A stretch of DNA of 64,000 bases, from positions 95,370,729 to 95,434,728 of the forward strand of contig OX123183.2 of assembly GCA_944739405.2 (NCBI GenBank), in the 5' to 3' direction. Position 1 is the stretch's first letter; each line of letters opens with the position of its first letter. Shown piece by piece: positions 62,179-64,000 of this stretch. The notes beneath the pieces were generated by a model. That model made no database searches, was not told the DNA's origin, and saw only the letters and a list, made by a program, of their open reading frames with translations. A program made the position numbers and the translations under genes. The DNA comes from Euclidia mi (taxonomy: Eukaryota; Arthropoda; Insecta; Lepidoptera; Erebidae).

Positions 62179-64000
62179 ATGTTGAAATTAGGCGTTATTT
62201 CTGTTTTAGTGTTGGGAAAGCTATTTTATATACACTTACTTTACAATACCTCCCTTGAATTATATTTTAAAATATTAAAAAATAAAGCAATTTTTCACGA
62301 GTATGAGTGGATCCAGCCTTTGGGGCACCAAAGGCTGGATCTGCTCATACTCGTGAAAAATTGCTTTATTTTTTAATATTTTAAAACACTTTAAATTGTT
62401 GATTGCCGCTTGCAAACATCGTGAGGAAACCTGCAAGTCTGAAAACGGTCCATAATAGTATTGAAAGATATATAAAGTCTGCTTACACGCACTCTGTAGG
62501 TACTAGTGTCATGAACTGTAGTGGAAGAGGACAAGGCTATATAATTTATTTATTTTACTCTTTAGCGTGCAATGGATTGGCGGTTCCTTTTGGCTCCGTG
62601 CCCTCAAAATCAGAACGTGTACAAGATGTCTGTTGTTACTATCTGTATACAAGGTGTGTATAAGTTTCCACGTAAAGTTTACCTTAGCACAGTCATTAAT
62701 TTATAATATAGCCTAAGGACTATATTTACTACTTTCGGTTTACAAAAAATTGGGCATAAATTATATTTGACGGCGATAAATTTTTCTTTTCACCAGATAA
62801 GATTGACAACAATAATGCATTATCACTAATCACTAATAATAATAAGTATATTCAGTGTGTATTGATCAGAACTTTTTCCGAACAGATTTTATCATCCTTA
62901 ACATATTTTAGTGATTTCCTGGTTGTGATCTAAGGCCTTTATTCCTTGAATACTTGTGTTCCCTTTTCGATTTCAACAGATCTTAGATTTAAACTTCACA
63001 TGATAGGCAGAATATTAGGTACATTTTCTCAAAGCGACTGCCGTTTGTTTCTATGAAGACCTGTGCCATATTTGACTCTCAAAGATCCTTAGGACAACAA
63101 GAATTGACTCTGCCAAACTATGCCTTCTGTCCTAGAAATGGAGCTAGCGCCTGTTAACAATAATGCTCAAAGAACATATTATATTACGTTCTTCTAAATA
63201 TCGTTTGCTTCGTGCCTCGATGAGCATATCAGGCCATCGGTCCGGACTGTCATGAAGATCTTTGGCAGTCATAATAGAGAGTATCCCTTGAAAACACTGG
63301 ACTTAATAATGGAATATCGTTATGCCTTTATAGGCTGCCAATAAGCTCAATAATATCCTGTCAAATCTGGTTTGACCAGAAAGCGGACCCCGGGCAATAA
63401 AATGGCAAGCCTTTTATGCAACCGGGATAACGCTACGACGGTTATAATAGTTAATATAATAGTTAATCATCATCCATCATCAGCCTATAACAGTCCACTG
63501 CTGGACTAGGCCTCTCCTTTGAAAGGAGGTATTGACCTACTATACCACGCTGGCCAAACGGGTTGGTATAGGGTTTGTATCAAGTTTTCCTTCTTTTACA
63601 ATGCTGTTCTCTGCATATTATACTCCCTCTGTCGGCTCTTACGACACACATGGGATGATATGGGGTGGTGACACTCCGTATTCTTAATCCGTCACCACAC
63701 GGAACAATCTACAATCACACGAAATAATTAATCATCATACGAATGCCTATAGTCTCACTCAGAGAAAGCGACAAATTCAGTACCTGTTTAATGTAGAAAA
63801 CATAGCAATAGTTTGCTACTACAACAAACATGGATTGAATTCGTTAGATTCTTGTTCTCGCTTTAGATCGATAATTTGTGCAAATTACTATCAGTAATTA
63901 TATGTATGTGTTTCTAAAGGATAAATGCTGGAGTACCAGTTGCTGTGTCTGCAGATTTGTCCAATTTACAGGGATCTGGTTTAAATGAAAACCTAGTAAC
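62179..64000 (+). CDS. Lipase C, 5' part (runs off the window)
   Basis: Exon 1 62179-62215 (MLKLGVISVLVLG, signal peptide), exon 2 62566-62653 (ACNGLAVPFGSVPSKS...CCYYLYT), exon 3 from 63920 (INAGVPVAVSADLSN...ENLV) to the end. It is nearly identical to gene A in exons 2-3. The exon 1 donor is GAAAGC where gene B has GTAAGT, so normal removal of intron 1 is doubtful. A possible alternative is an ATG at 62511, in frame with exon 2 through the former intron and acceptor (MNCSGRGQGYIIYLFYSLA then CNG), hydrophobic enough to act as a signal peptide, with TATATAAAG at about 62469. Whether the gene works cannot be decided here; the nucleophile exon lies outside. Confidence 0.7.
62265..62386. repeat. 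Long hairpin in lipase C intron 1, 59-bp arms
   Basis: 62265-62323 and 62328-62386 are reverse complements with only two adjacent mismatches and a 4-nt loop. It lies 50 bases after the damaged splice donor, within transcribed sequence, and would give a microRNA-precursor-like or hairpin-RNA stem. Confidence 0.92.
63474..63727 (+). mobile_element. 254-bp retroelement insertion, C copy only
   Basis: TTAATCATCAT flanks it at 63463-63473 and 63728-63738; the A copy has the single site (AATAATCATCAT, about 7622-7635). It starts CCATCATCAGCCTATAACAG and TCCACTGCTGGACTAGGCC, a dispersed lepidopteran motif, and ends near CACACGAAATAA. Confidence 0.8.

Larger units (their letters stand above)
56875..64000. 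repeat. Segmental duplication, C-side copy
   Basis: Counterpart of 575-617 plus 4503-7970. It keeps the lipase exon 1 and the intact MITE that the A side has lost, and lacks the 3.9-kb Helitron. It runs off the window's right edge. Confidence 0.85.

Overview
This is AT-rich eukaryotic DNA from an insect, most probably a moth or butterfly. The evidence is genes with GT-AG introns, abundant Helitrons with the termini typical of Lepidoptera (TC...CTAGT, with CCGCGGG/AAGCC 3' hairpins), tRNA-derived SINEs, RLE-type and jockey-like LINEs, and Ty3/gypsy elements. The calls rest on motif recognition and comparisons made by eye between parts of the window. No database search was run.

The host genes are a tandem cluster of secreted neutral-lipase-like (pancreatic lipase superfamily) genes, all on the + strand. 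Gene A (about 6.76-11.02 kb) keeps exons 3-6 and a piece of exon 2 but has lost exon 1. Gene B (49.05-56.59 kb) is complete, with six exons encoding 292 aa. Gene C starts at 62.18 kb and runs off the window. In A and B the nucleophile motif GxSxG reads GFNxG, so Ser has become Asn while the Asp and His positions remain. The proteins look like secreted pseudo-lipases. A and C are recent duplicates: about 0.58-7.97 kb (A side) is homologous to 56.87-64.0 kb (C side), with differing transposon insertions and deletions.

Layout: 0-0.6 kb has little recognisable; 0.62-4.50 kb is a Helitron with an OTU-protease relic, inserted only in the A copy; 4.5-11.1 kb is the A-side duplication and lipase A; 11.1-16.9 kb holds small elements and an unrecognised decayed basic ORF; 17.3-20.95 kb is a decayed RLE-type (R4/Dong-like) LINE; 21.2-32.4 kb is an old gypsy element (minus) broken by a SINE, a mariner-like MITE and a young 6.27-kb gypsy with paired 738-bp LTRs; 32.4-35.5 kb is repeats and hairpins plus a Helitron helicase tail; 35.67-38.0 kb is a jockey-like LINE (minus); 38-42 kb is nearly empty; 42.0-45.93 kb is a TTAA-flanked piggyBac-like composite holding a THAP relic; 46-49 kb has a small Helitron and a GC-rich retroelement with a 13-bp target-site duplication; 49.0-56.7 kb is lipase B; 56.9-64 kb is the C-side duplication.

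The most unusual feature is a scatter of near-perfect hairpins (10-59-bp arms, unrelated sequences). At least two sit inside transposon ORFs where one arm is an inverted copy of normal coding sequence. This suggests a recurrent local inverted-duplication (template-switch) process rather than one mobile family.
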